DNA of 64,000 bases from Mycobacterium triplex (GCF_000689255.1 NZ_HG964446.1:2572809-2636808); one strand, 5' to 3'; positions 1 through 8,789 are shown, counted from the first letter of the stretch. Notes: generated by a model from the letters alone, not told the origin. Numbers and translations: made by a program.

Positions 1-87
1 CCGCGAATCATTTGCTGGGGCGTCGGCACGGAGGTATAAAAAGCGTCGTGATGACGTCCGCGGCGCCGCGCCGCATCGGGTAAGACG
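1..87. other. Window edge, upstream region of the first gene
   Basis: This short GC-rich leader precedes the MFS gene. I see no coding remnant, palindrome or clear -10/-35 pair in it. The bases just before the ATG at 88 are only weakly purine-rich, so the promoter probably lies outside the window or the gene has a poor Shine-Dalgarno site. Confidence 0.3.
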
Positions 88-1752
88 ATGGCCCGGGTGT
101 ATCGAGACGTCATTGGCGTCGCTGGGGCCCGGGCACTGATCGGGGCAAGCGCCGCCTCGGAAATCGGTAACTGGTTGTACAACGCCGCGCTGCTCGGCTA
201 CGTGTACAGCGCGACCCACTCGGCCGCCTGGGTTGGCGCCGCAACCGTCTGCCGTCTTCTCCCGTTGGTTTTGCTCGGCCCGTTCGGGGGGATCATCGCC
301 GACCGCTACCGGCGGCGCACCGTACTGCTGGCCGGCGACTCCCTGCGCGTGCTGCTCATGGCGGCCCTGGCTGTGACGGTCGCAAGCGCCGGCCCGGTGA
401 CACTGGTTATCGCGTTGACCACCCTGGCGTCGGCCGCCGCCTGCGCCGAGAGGCCGGCCGCGATGGCGATCCTGCCACGCTTGGTCGGTGAGACTCGGCT
501 CGGCCCGGCCAACGCGCTGCTGCATACGGTGCAGGACGTCGGAGTCCTGATCGGTCCGGCGGTCGGCGCGATCTTGCTCGCCGTGGCTCCCGCCTGGATC
601 GCGTTCCTGGCGAACGGCGCCACGTTCGCGGTCTCTGCGTTGTTGATCTCGACCATTCATCCCGATCCGGCTCCAGTCGGCGAGCATGCGTCGGGGGGTC
701 GGCTGGCCGGCGGGCTGCGGACGGTACACGCGACCCCGTTCGCGTGGTTGCTGATCGTGATTGTGGCGATGGTGGAATTCACCTACGGAGCCCAGACCGT
801 GCAGCTCGTCGTCTACGCCACGCAGTCGCTTGGGCTCGGACGCGGCGGCTACGGTGTCCTGCTGGCGGCGGCGGGCGCCGGAGGGCTGGTAAGCGCGCTC
901 GTCAACGGCCGGTTGTCCGTCAGCAGACAGGTATCGGTGATTGTGGTCGTCACCGGTTTGCTGGCGTGCGCCTCACAGCTGGCGTACGCCGGCGCGCAGG
1001 TGCTGACGATTGCGCTGGCGGTGACGGTGATCGCCAATGCCGCCCTGGTCTCGTGCGAGGTCGTCGGCGAGACGACGTTGGCGCGAATTGCCCCCCGCGA
1101 CGCGCTCGGACGCGTGATCGGGATCTTCGACGCTGTCGGCATTGCCGGGATGATCGCGGGCGCAATCCTGGCGTCGGTTCTGCTGACGTTGACCTCGCTG
1201 CGGGCCAGCCTGCTGATCCTCGGCGCCGCCGCTGTGTTGATCACCCTGCTGTGCGGTCTTGGCCTGCGCGGACTCGATGCGCTCAGCGCGCGCCGCGCCG
1301 ACGCGCTCACCTCCAGGATCAACGTCCTGCAAGGTCTCCCCGTCACGGCGGGAGCGCCGCGGATCGTCTTGGAGCAGCTCGCCGCGGCCGCACTGTTCTG
1401 CCCGCTGCCACCGGGGGTCGACGTCGTTGTCCAGGGAGCCCCGGCGCACGCGTTCTACGCCGTCGTAGCAGGCCGCGTCGTGGTGCACCGGGACGGCAGG
1501 GCCGTCGTGCATCTCGGTCCGGGTGACAGCTTCGGTGAACGTGGCCTGCTCGACCAGGCCCCGCGAAACGCCACCGTCACCACCGAGATGGACACCACGT
1601 TGCTGCGGGTGGAAGGCAACGTCCTGCTCCACGCTCTCGAGGCCGCGCCGAGCCTGCGACCCGCGCTGGATCTCAGCAGCACCGCGCCCGGAGTGCAGGT
1701 CCCGCCCGGCGAAACCGCGTTGGTGGACGACCCGCGATGGAGCGATGCGTGA
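88..1752 (+). CDS. MFS transporter fused to a C-terminal cyclic nucleotide-binding domain
   Basis: This is a 554-residue predicted inner-membrane exporter. Residues about 1-405 form a major facilitator domain of the drug/enterobactin exporter type, with the loop motif GGIIADRYRRR after the second hydrophobic segment. Residues about 425-535 form a cyclic-nucleotide-binding domain: FGERGLL at 482-488 and RNATV at 492-496 match the phosphate-binding cassette (Glu484, Arg492). In this family the cassette binds cAMP or cGMP, so ligand gating of transport is a reasonable inference. The last 16 bases overlap the ATP-grasp gene, so the two are probably translated together and the ligase product may be the cargo. 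Substrate unknown. Confidence 0.85.
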   Translation: MARVYRDVIGVAGARALIGASAASEIGNWLYNAALLGYVYSATHSAAWVGAATVCRLLPLVLLGPFGGIIADRYRRRTVLLAGDSLRVLLMAALAVTVASAGPVTLVIALTTLASAAACAERPAAMAILPRLVGETRLGPANALLHTVQDVGVLIGPAVGAILLAVAPAWIAFLANGATFAVSALLISTIHPDPAPVGEHASGGRLAGGLRTVHATPFAWLLIVIVAMVEFTYGAQTVQLVVYATQSLGLGRGGYGVLLAAAGAGGLVSALVNGRLSVSRQVSVIVVVTGLLACASQLAYAGAQVLTIALAVTVIANAALVSCEVVGETTLARIAPRDALGRVIGIFDAVGIAGMIAGAILASVLLTLTSLRASLLILGAAAVLITLLCGLGLRGLDALSARRADALTSRINVLQGLPVTAGAPRIVLEQLAAAALFCPLPPGVDVVVQGAPAHAFYAVVAGRVVVHRDGRAVVHLGPGDSFGERGLLDQAPRNATVTTEMDTTLLRVEGNVLLHALEAAPSLRPALDLSSTAPGVQVPPGETALVDDPRWSDA

Positions 1753-3014
1753 CCATCGACGGGCCCACCGTGGTCGTGGTCGGTGCCGGCTACGAGGGCA
1801 AGCGCCGCTGCTATGAGCGGCTCGTCGAACTTGGCGCGCGCCTGGTGATCGTCGACGAGCCGGGACACTGGTCCGAGTCGCTCGCCGGCCAGAGCGCCGG
1901 AATGCAGTGGGTCGCAGCGCCGTTCAGCGGTGACCCCGATGCCGACGCCGCGGCGACGCTTGCCGTCTTGGAGCGTTCGGGCGTTCGCGCCGATGGTGTT
2001 CTGACGTTCTGGGAGGGCCGGGTGTGCGATGCGGCGCGCGTGGCCGCGGCGCTGGGGTTGCCGGGTAACCCGCCCGAGGCGGTCGACGCGGCGCGCAGCA
2101 AGGTCCGCACCCGGGAGCTGTCCGCGCGGCTCGGGCTGCCCACACCGGCAGCTCAGCGCGTCCGATCCCTGGATGAGCTGTTTGCCGCCGCCGCGGACGT
2201 GGGGTTTCCCGCCGTCGTGAAACCGGAGTTCGGCGCGAGCGCAATGGGCTGCGTCAGAGTCGACGACTTCGAGTCGCTGCCAGGGGTGTACAAGCGCGTT
2301 CGCGCCATCGTGGCTCCCGAACACCGCGCGATATTCCGTGCCGGCAACGACCTGCTCCTCGAGCAGTACCTGGACGGCGTGGAGTTCGACGTCGACCTCG
2401 TCCTGCAGGATGGCACCTGCGTGTTCGCCAGCGTGTCCCAGAACTGGCCGACGGCTGAGCCCTCGTTCCAGGAGACCGGCCTGCACATCCCGCCGGACCA
2501 CAACAAGGCGGCCGTGCGCAAACTCGTTGACCTGAGCGTGCAGACGGTTCGATCGTTCGGGTTCCGCCGCGGGGTGTTGCATGTGGAGGGCAAATGCACC
2601 AGTAGCGGCCCACGCGTGATCGAGGTGAACGCTCGGATGGGGGGCGCGAGGATCCACCAGATGGTCGAGGCGGTGTGGGGCGTCGACCTGATCGAAGCCC
2701 AGCTTCGTAGCTGTCTTGACCTGTGCCAAGCGGTCAAGCCGAGCCGTAAGCCCCGGTGCGCGGTTGTCAACGCGATCGTCTATGCCCCCGCCACCGGCCG
2801 CCTGGCAGAGCTGCCGTTCGCCGACGTTGCTCCCGACGCCGGCATGGGAGTCGAGTTGGACGTCTTTGGCCGGATCGGGCAGGACGTCGCCGGTCCCGAC
2901 AACATCTTCGCGACGGCGCTAGCCGAGCTGACGATCAGCGGCAAGAACCTGCGGCACGCACGGTCGCGGGCCGCCCAGGTCTTACGCGACCCACCGCGAG
3001 TGCTCCCCACCTAA
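1749..3014 (+). CDS. ATP-grasp ligase, carnosine synthase/L-amino acid ligase-like
   Basis: This 421-residue cytosolic enzyme has a Rossmann-like N-terminal preATP-grasp domain (VVVVGAGYEGKRR), a central ATP-grasp region (FPAVVKPEFGASAMGC) and the metal/phosphate-binding end RVIEVNARMGG. The arrangement resembles carnosine synthase and bacterial dipeptide ligases, which join a carboxylate to an amine through an acyl-phosphate. I chose the GTG at 1749 because it forms a GTGA overlap with the stop of the upstream transporter. An ATG at 1737 is in frame and would add four residues. Co-expression with an exporter suggests a small peptide or amidated metabolite. Substrates cannot be read from the sequence. 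Confidence 0.8.
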   Translation: MTIDGPTVVVVGAGYEGKRRCYERLVELGARLVIVDEPGHWSESLAGQSAGMQWVAAPFSGDPDADAAATLAVLERSGVRADGVLTFWEGRVCDAARVAAALGLPGNPPEAVDAARSKVRTRELSARLGLPTPAAQRVRSLDELFAAAADVGFPAVVKPEFGASAMGCVRVDDFESLPGVYKRVRAIVAPEHRAIFRAGNDLLLEQYLDGVEFDVDLVLQDGTCVFASVSQNWPTAEPSFQETGLHIPPDHNKAAVRKLVDLSVQTVRSFGFRRGVLHVEGKCTSSGPRVIEVNARMGGARIHQMVEAVWGVDLIEAQLRSCLDLCQAVKPSRKPRCAVVNAIVYAPATGRLAELPFADVAPDAGMGVELDVFGRIGQDVAGPDNIFATALAELTISGKNLRHARSRAAQVLRDPPRVLPT

Positions 3015-3378
3015 CCTGCGGCCCGGACTTCCTTCGTCCCATAAACGCCTTCGTCAACCGAGGCTTCGGCCTCTACATCGCACCGGCGCTTCCGGATCAT
3101 GCGCTCGCGGCCGAACTCCGGCACTTTCCCCAATTGTCTCGGCGCCTAAGGGGATTCACGCGCTTCACCGCCGCGGCCGCCGTTGCCCATGCATCGATGC
3201 CGGGCAACCCGTCTCGGCAGAGCGCTCCGCAATGCTGTACAGTTCTGAACTACCCAACTATGGAACTCAAGTTCCGTCAGCGGGTGCGGTCCGGCATGTC
3301 GACCTCGACGCGTGTGCCGACAACCCATGTTCGGTGTCGCGCGGCGCCTGTCGGTGGCCGTCAGAGGAGGGGATACGG
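3015..3378. other. 364-bp intergenic region upstream of mmpS
   Basis: No complete gene is visible. The distal part (3015-3230) is featureless GC-rich sequence. The proximal part holds a perfect palindrome, AGTTC-T-GAACT at 3241-3251, and a second inverted pair, GGAACT-CA-AGTTCC at 3262-3275. These are plausible operator sites for a TetR repressor. An ATG at 3260 begins MELKFRQR, which echoes MELKLRQR near the start of the TetR protein encoded at 6715, but the resemblance stops there. A strong AGAGGAGG ribosome site at 3363-3370 serves the mmpS GTG. Confidence 0.5.
3241..3275. promoter_or_regulatory. Candidate operator palindromes upstream of mmpS-mmpL
   Basis: Two inverted repeats lie side by side: AGTTC-T-GAACT (3241-3251, perfect) and GGAACT-CA-AGTTCC (3262-3275, perfect arms). 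Both share the GAACT/AGTTC core and sit about 105-140 bases before the mmpS start. Mycobacterial mmpS-mmpL operons are commonly repressed by TetR or MarR proteins, and a TetR gene follows mmpL. Binding is inferred. Confidence 0.4.
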
Positions 3379-3816
3379 GTGTATCAACTGTTCAAGAAGG
3401 CGTGGATACCGCTACTCCTTGTCGTCGTCGTCGCGCTTGGGGGATATGTGGTGCTGCGGGTCCGTGCCAGTTTCGGTGCCAACGCCCACGCGGCAAGCGC
3501 CGACGCGAACGCCCAAGATACGAAACCCTTCAACCCGAAACACATCACCTACGAGGTGACGGCCCCAGCGGGCGGCAGTGTCAGTGTCAACTACCTGGAT
3601 GAAAATGGGCAACCCCACCTTGTCGAAAACGCCCCGCTGCCATGGTCGTACACCATCGTGACCACCCTGCCGTCGATGTCGGCCAACATCGTCGCCCAGG
3701 GTGACACCGGTATCCGCCACATTCGGTGCCGGGTCATCGTCGACGGCCAAGTCCGCGACGACCGCAGCCTCGACGAATACCAACCCTTCATCTACTGCTT
3801 GGTGAAATCTGTATGA
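3379..3816 (+). CDS. mmpS: MmpS family membrane protein
   Basis: This 145-residue protein has one N-terminal membrane helix (about residues 6-27) followed by a periplasmic beta-rich domain typical of MmpS accessory proteins. MmpS proteins pair with MmpL transporters in lipid or siderophore export. The GTG at 3379 was chosen because AGAGGAGG lies just upstream and it places the helix at the N-terminus; an in-frame upstream start at 3232 would add a non-homologous 49-residue leader. The stop overlaps the mmpL ATG (ATGA), showing translational coupling. The paralogue number cannot be assigned with certainty; the MmpS4/MmpS5 group is likeliest. Confidence 0.9.
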   Translation: MYQLFKKAWIPLLLVVVVALGGYVVLRVRASFGANAHAASADANAQDTKPFNPKHITYEVTAPAGGSVSVNYLDENGQPHLVENAPLPWSYTIVTTLPSMSANIVAQGDTGIRHIRCRVIVDGQVRDDRSLDEYQPFIYCLVKSV

Positions 3817-6668
3817 GTAACGAGCCCGGCTCTCGCTCCCGCATCGCCCGCTTGATCCGCGTCCTGGCGGTGCCGATCATCCTGTTCTGGCTTCTCGTCG
3901 CGCTCGGCACCACGCTGTTCACCCCGGCGCTCGGCGAGGTGGCGGGCAAGCACTCGGTGCCGATGACGCCGCGGGACGCGACCGCCTTCAAAGACATGAT
4001 GAACATCGGCCACAAGTTCCAGGAGTTCGACACCGACTCCTCGGCGATGGTCGTGCTGGAAGGCGACGACAAGCTGGGCGACAGTGCGCACGTCTTCTAC
4101 AACAAGATCGTCGAGAAGCTCAAGGCCAGCAAGCATGTCCAGTTCCTCCAGGATTTCTGGAGCGACCCGCTGACCGCCGCCGGCTCCCAGAGCCCGGACG
4201 GCAAGGCCGCCTACGTGCAGGTCTTCCTCGACGGTGCCCAGGGCACCACGCCCGCCCACGCATCGGTCGCCGCGGTCCGCAAGATCGTCGCCGACGTCCC
4301 GCCACCCCCGGGCGTCAAGGCCTACGTGGCCGGCAACACCGCGCTCAATACCGACACACTGATCGCCGCGCACAACAGTATGGACCTGATGACGCTGGTC
4401 ACGATCGGCGTCATCTTCGTGATGCTGCTGATCATCTACCGCTCGCTGAAGAACGCGATCCTTGCGTTGATACTGGTCCGCTTCGAGCTCTACGCCGCTG
4501 AAGGCATCGTGGCGACCGCGGGAAATCTGGACATCATCGGGCTTACCCCGTACGCCGTCAGCATGGTCACGATGCTGACCATCGCCACGGGAACCGACTA
4601 TTTCATCTTCCTGCTGGGCCGCTATCACGAAGCCCGATCCCGCGGCGAAGATCGAGAACAGGCGTACTACAGCGCCTACAACGGCGTCGTGCACGTCATC
4701 CTGGGGTCGGGTCTGACAATCGTAGGCGCCTGCCTGTGCCTGACCGCGACCAAGCTTCCCTACTTCCAGACCATGGGCATCCCGTGCGCCATCGCCTTGG
4801 TGGTGACGATGCTGGCGGGCTTGACGCTGGCTCCCGCATTGCTCGCGGTCGCGTCCAAGTTCGGATTCTTCGATCCGAAACGTCAAGTGTCCGAACGGGG
4901 TTGGCGCAAAGTCGGCACCATGGTGACCAGGTGGCCGGTACCGATCATCGTCGTCACGTTCTTTATCGCTGTGATCGGTTTCGTCAGTCTGACGACCTAC
5001 GTCCCGACCTACAACGACAAGAAGTTCACCCCGCCGGACATCGCGGCCAACGTCGCGCAGACGGCGGCCGAGCGACATTTCACCCCGGCGCGCATGAATC
5101 CGGAATTGCTGATGGTCGAAGCCGACCATGATCTGCGCGATCCGGCCGACATGCTGATCATCGACCGAATTGCCAAGAGCGTCTTCCATGAACGCGGCAT
5201 AGGTCGGGTGCAAACCATCACCCGACCGCTGGGCGCGCCGATCGAGCACAGTTCGATCCCGTTCGTGATCGCCATGAACAGCTCCAGCACCCTGCAGACG
5301 GCGAAATTCATGAACGACAGCATGGCGTCGATGCTCGAGCAGGCCGACGAGATGGGCCGAACGATCGCGGTCATGCAGCACATGTACGGCGTCATGCAGC
5401 AGATCACCGCCACCACCCACAGTTTGGATCAGCGAACGCACGACCTGGTGGATACCACCAACGACCTGCGGGACCGCATCGCGGATTTCGACGACTTCTT
5501 CAGGCCGATTCGCAGCTATTTCTACTGGGAGAAACACTGCTTCGACATTCCCATGTGCTGGTCGTTCCGATCCATCTTCGATGCACTGGACGGCATCGAC
5601 GAGATTTCCGACAAATTTGCCGGTCTCACAGTCGATTTCGACACCCTGGACCGGTTGATGCCGCAAATGCTCGCCGACTTTCCCAAGACCATCGAGTCGA
5701 TGCAACGAATGCGCGACTACATGCTGTCCACCCACAGCTCCATGGCCGGCATTCAGCGTCATATGCAAGAGAACGCCGAAGGCTCGACGATGATGGGCAA
5801 CTACTTCGACGAAGCCAAGAATGACGACAGCTTCTATCTGCCGCCGGAAGTGTTCAAAAACCCCGACTTCAAGCGCGGACTGAAAATGTTCGTGTCGCCC
5901 GACGGTAAGGCGGTCCGGTTCATCATCACCCACCAGGGCGACCCCGCCTCGGTGGACGGCATCCGGCACGTCCAGGGCATCAAGCAGGCCGTCGCCGACG
6001 CGATCAAGGGCACTCCCCTGGAGGCCGCGAAGGTGTCGCTGGCCGGCACCGCCTCGATGTACAGCGACATGCAGGACGGCGTGAAGATCGACCTGACGAT
6101 CGCCGGCATCGCGACGCTGATCCTGATCTTTTCGATCATGCTGCTGATCACCCGCAGCTTGGTGGCATCCCTGGTGATCGTCGGTACGGTGCTGGCGTCG
6201 CTGGGCACCGCATGCGGTCTGTCCGTGCTGCTCTGGCAGGACATCCTCGGGGTGGGCTTGCAATGGATCGTGCTACCGCTGACGGTCATCATCTTGCTGG
6301 CCGTCGGGTCCGACTACAACTTGCTGCTCGTTTCCCGGCTTAAGGAAGAAATTCCGGCCGGGCTCAACACCGGCATCATCCGGGGCATGGGCGCTTCCGG
6401 CCGGGTGGTGACCGCGGCCGGCCTGATATTCGCTGCGACCATGGCGTCGATGATCGTCAGCGACCTGGTGGTGATCGGGCAGTTCGGCACCGCGATCGGG
6501 ATGGGCCTACTCGTCGACACGTTCATCGTGCGGGCCTTCATGACGCCGGCGATCGCGGCCGCGCTGGGCCGCTGGTTCTGGTGGCCGCTGGACACGTTCA
6601 AGATGAGGAAGAAGGACCAACAGCCTGAGAGCGATACCGCTCCCATCCGGCAGCTGACAACGGTGTAG
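3813..6668 (+). CDS. mmpL: MmpL family RND transporter
   Basis: This 951-residue inner-membrane transporter has two MMPL domains. Each carries the Asp-Tyr pair used for proton relay: TGTDYFIFLLGRY in the first half and VGSDYNLLLVSRL in the second. Between the halves is a long periplasmic insertion, roughly residues 480-690, rich in heptad-like helices and containing the cysteine pair CFDIPMC. That insertion is characteristic of MmpL4/MmpL5-type pumps, which export siderophores and some drugs. The ATG at 3813 overlaps the mmpS stop. The C-terminus is short and charged. The cargo is not determined here. Confidence 0.9.
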   Translation: MSNEPGSRSRIARLIRVLAVPIILFWLLVALGTTLFTPALGEVAGKHSVPMTPRDATAFKDMMNIGHKFQEFDTDSSAMVVLEGDDKLGDSAHVFYNKIVEKLKASKHVQFLQDFWSDPLTAAGSQSPDGKAAYVQVFLDGAQGTTPAHASVAAVRKIVADVPPPPGVKAYVAGNTALNTDTLIAAHNSMDLMTLVTIGVIFVMLLIIYRSLKNAILALILVRFELYAAEGIVATAGNLDIIGLTPYAVSMVTMLTIATGTDYFIFLLGRYHEARSRGEDREQAYYSAYNGVVHVILGSGLTIVGACLCLTATKLPYFQTMGIPCAIALVVTMLAGLTLAPALLAVASKFGFFDPKRQVSERGWRKVGTMVTRWPVPIIVVTFFIAVIGFVSLTTYVPTYNDKKFTPPDIAANVAQTAAERHFTPARMNPELLMVEADHDLRDPADMLIIDRIAKSVFHERGIGRVQTITRPLGAPIEHSSIPFVIAMNSSSTLQTAKFMNDSMASMLEQADEMGRTIAVMQHMYGVMQQITATTHSLDQRTHDLVDTTNDLRDRIADFDDFFRPIRSYFYWEKHCFDIPMCWSFRSIFDALDGIDEISDKFAGLTVDFDTLDRLMPQMLADFPKTIESMQRMRDYMLSTHSSMAGIQRHMQENAEGSTMMGNYFDEAKNDDSFYLPPEVFKNPDFKRGLKMFVSPDGKAVRFIITHQGDPASVDGIRHVQGIKQAVADAIKGTPLEAAKVSLAGTASMYSDMQDGVKIDLTIAGIATLILIFSIMLLITRSLVASLVIVGTVLASLGTACGLSVLLWQDILGVGLQWIVLPLTVIILLAVGSDYNLLLVSRLKEEIPAGLNTGIIRGMGASGRVVTAAGLIFAATMASMIVSDLVVIGQFGTAIGMGLLVDTFIVRAFMTPAIAAALGRWFWWPLDTFKMRKKDQQPESDTAPIRQLTTV

Positions 6669-6714
6669 CGCATCCGGCGCGCAAAAGGGTGATATTTAGG
6701 CAGGTATCGCGCAT

Positions 6715-7326
6715 ATGAATGAGATGGAATTGAAGCTTCGCCAACGCACAGTTGGCAAGCTGGACCGATCCCGCGATCCTGCGATCCTCAACGCCGCTCT
6801 TGCCGCGCTGACCGAGAACGGCTACGACGCCACCAACATGGACGACATCGCCGCGCGCGCCGGCGTCGGCAAGGCCGCGATCTACCGGCGCTGGTCCTCG
6901 AAGGCGGCGTTGATCACCGACGTTCTCCTCTACTGGCGGCCCGATCTGCGCAACGACGACGTCCCCGACAGCGGCAGCTTGGCCGGCGACATGGAAGCCT
7001 TGATCGAACGCGCCGCACGCAATGACAACGAGTTGATCACCAACGACCTAGTGCTCCGCGTCGCCCTGGAAGGCACCCGTGACCCCGAGCTCGCCGCGGC
7101 TCTCGGCGATCTAATGCTGCTCAAGGGCACCCACATCGTCTCGATAATCCTGGCGCGCGCCGCGGCGCGCGGGGAAATCGCCGCCGACCGCGACTGGTCG
7201 CTGGTCGCCGACGTACTCAACGCGATGTGCCTGCTGCGAGTGCTCAACGGGCAAAGCGTCGACGCGGATTTCATCCGCCAGGTCATCGACACAATCGTGT
7301 TGCCTGCCCTGTGCACCGAGCGCTGA
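6715..7326 (+). CDS. TetR family transcriptional regulator, next to mmpS-mmpL
   Basis: This is a 203-residue regulator. The N-terminal helix-turn-helix (about residues 25-70) contains ATNMDDIAARAGVGKAAIYRRW, a typical TetR DNA-binding segment. The rest is a helical ligand-binding domain without recognisable specificity. It begins 46 bases after mmpL on the same strand, so it may be the last gene of that operon and act as its feedback repressor. An internal ATG at 6724 could be the start instead; the upstream ATG at 6715 was kept. Regulation of mmpS-mmpL is inferred from position only. Confidence 0.85.
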   Translation: MNEMELKLRQRTVGKLDRSRDPAILNAALAALTENGYDATNMDDIAARAGVGKAAIYRRWSSKAALITDVLLYWRPDLRNDDVPDSGSLAGDMEALIERAARNDNELITNDLVLRVALEGTRDPELAAALGDLMLLKGTHIVSIILARAAARGEIAADRDWSLVADVLNAMCLLRVLNGQSVDADFIRQVIDTIVLPALCTER

Positions 7327-7328
7327 GT

Positions 7329-8699
7329 TCATGACGCCCGGCGCCGACCGATAACACCCTCGGTCCACGCCCGGTCCTCGGTGTACAGCGCCTCGCCGTC
7401 CTGCTGCACGCGCTTGCGCTGGCCGGCCTCTTGACCGTGGCCGGCAGGCGCGGCGCCCATCGGCATGCCCATGCCGCCGCCCTTGTTCAGCGCCGCGTAT
7501 GCGGCCGGGATCGGGACACCTGTGCCCGAGGCCGCCGCGCCGGGCCGGGACATCGTCGCGGAATCTCCCGAGACCCGCGACGGCAGTTTCGGGATCGACG
7601 GCAGACCGGCGCCGCCGGCCCCGCCCGATGCCGGCTTGAGTCCCGGCCCCTTGGGCAGGTCGGGCACCACCTTGAGGTTCTTCTTCGAGGCCCCGGCCGA
7701 CTGCGGATCGGTTGGCATCCCAGGCATTGCGCCCATCGGCATGCCGGGCATCGCGCCCCCGAGCGCAGGCAGCCCGCCGTCCGGCATCGGCAGAGGCTCC
7801 AGGCCGGGCCCGGGACCGGGCGCGGGCGGCACATCGATGTGGCAGGCGACCGGCGGCCGCGGCGGATTCACCGGCGCCAACGCCGCCCGCCGCTCGTATT
7901 CGGCCAACACCGCCTCCGACTTCGCCTGGTACTCGGCGTAGAGCCGTAGCAGCGACGGTTTGCCCCATCGTTCCCAGCCCGGTATCGACTGGTTCAAGAT
8001 CCACCGCTCGTCGATCTGTTGCATCTGCGCGACGGTGGGGTGCTCGCTGACCGCCCAGCGGTGCGCGGCGACGAGGTTTCTTGCCTGGGTGGACAATTGG
8101 CCGCACAGTTTCGCCATCTGGTCCAACCAGTTCCGGTCCAGGTCGAAGTGCTGCTCTACGGTGGCACTCGCCTCGCCGTCCCACTCGGTGAACGGCCGGA
8201 ACCGAAAGCTGGCCTGCGACAAGGTCCGCAGGTATGCCGCCCACTCGTCGGCGAAGTGCAGCAGAGACCTGCCCTGGTCGCCCCGCATCAGGGCCTTCGC
8301 CGCCTCCTTGACCGGGTAATAGGGGACGGGGTCCAGGCCCACCGGTGTAGCCGTGCTGGTCAGCATCGCCGGCGCCGCGTCGTGTTCGGCGTGCGCGGGC
8401 GCGGCCGCGGGCACGGGGGCGCCGGTGTCCAGCGCGTCGGCCGCGGTCTCGTCGGTCTCCGCGTAGGCCTTGGCCGCATTGCGCAGCGACTGCGCGAGTC
8501 GTGCGTGCTCGCGTTCGCCGGCCTGCAGGTAAATGCGCATGTTGTCGGCGGAGAAGGCGAGTTGCTGGGCCGCCTGAGTGGCCAGCTCGAGCGCGCACGG
8601 CGCCTGGCCGTTGTCGTCGGGCACGCCCTGGATCGGGGTCTCGAGCTCGTCGGCCCGGGCCATCAGCTCCCGGGATTCCACGTTCAGCGTCATTGTCAT
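7329..8699 (-). CDS. EspB-like ESX secretion substrate (orphan paralogue)
   Basis: This is a 456-residue protein with the layout of EspB, the ESX-1 secreted protein. The N-terminal helical PE/PPE-like part carries YxxxD at Y79-D83 and WxG at W173-G175, nearly the same spacing as EspB (about 81-85 and 176-178). A low-complexity Pro/Gly/Met region follows (about 280-430). The C-terminal tail 437-451, ALYTEDRAWTEGVIG, closely matches the EspB C-terminus as I recall it, and GMGMPMGAA precedes it. No other ESX gene lies in the window, so this is a stand-alone paralogue that presumably uses an ESX machine encoded elsewhere. ATG at 8699 has AGGAGA nine bases upstream. EspB binds phospholipids and forms rings; that function is inferred by homology. 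Confidence 0.85.
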   Translation of the reverse strand: MTMTLNVESRELMARADELETPIQGVPDDNGQAPCALELATQAAQQLAFSADNMRIYLQAGEREHARLAQSLRNAAKAYAETDETAADALDTGAPVPAAAPAHAEHDAAPAMLTSTATPVGLDPVPYYPVKEAAKALMRGDQGRSLLHFADEWAAYLRTLSQASFRFRPFTEWDGEASATVEQHFDLDRNWLDQMAKLCGQLSTQARNLVAAHRWAVSEHPTVAQMQQIDERWILNQSIPGWERWGKPSLLRLYAEYQAKSEAVLAEYERRAALAPVNPPRPPVACHIDVPPAPGPGPGLEPLPMPDGGLPALGGAMPGMPMGAMPGMPTDPQSAGASKKNLKVVPDLPKGPGLKPASGGAGGAGLPSIPKLPSRVSGDSATMSRPGAAASGTGVPIPAAYAALNKGGGMGMPMGAAPAGHGQEAGQRKRVQQDGEALYTEDRAWTEGVIGRRRAS

Positions 8700-8737
8700 C
8701 GCGATTCGTCTCCTGGCTGCTTGCCGCGGTCGGTGTG

Positions 8738-8789
8738 GTTATCGCTTGATAACTTGATTAGAGGTTATCAGACGATAACCAGATGTCAA
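8738..8789 (-). promoter_or_regulatory. Promoter with two tandem palindromic operators for the EspB-like gene
   Basis: Read on the minus strand there is a consensus -35 TTGACA (plus 8784-8789), a 16-base spacer, and a -10-like TAACCT (plus 8762-8767). The spacer contains a perfect palindrome GGTTATC-N4-GATAACC at 8763-8780. A second copy, GTTATC-N4-GATAAC, sits at 8738-8753 around or just after the expected start point. Their centres are 26 bp apart, about 2.5 helical turns. This layout is typical of strong repression. The TetR protein encoded immediately upstream is the natural candidate ligand, but that is inference. Confidence 0.7.

Noticed and set aside
2756..3559. Coding gene across the mmpS upstream region
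   Set aside because: The frame overlaps the ATP-grasp end and mmpS out of frame and has no domain; only the short MELK segment is noted separately.
3792..6263. Long open frame on the minus strand opposite mmpL (823 codons)
   Set aside because: It is antisense to an unmistakable MmpL, has a composition rich in His, Asp and Arg with no domain, and arises from GC-biased codon positions.
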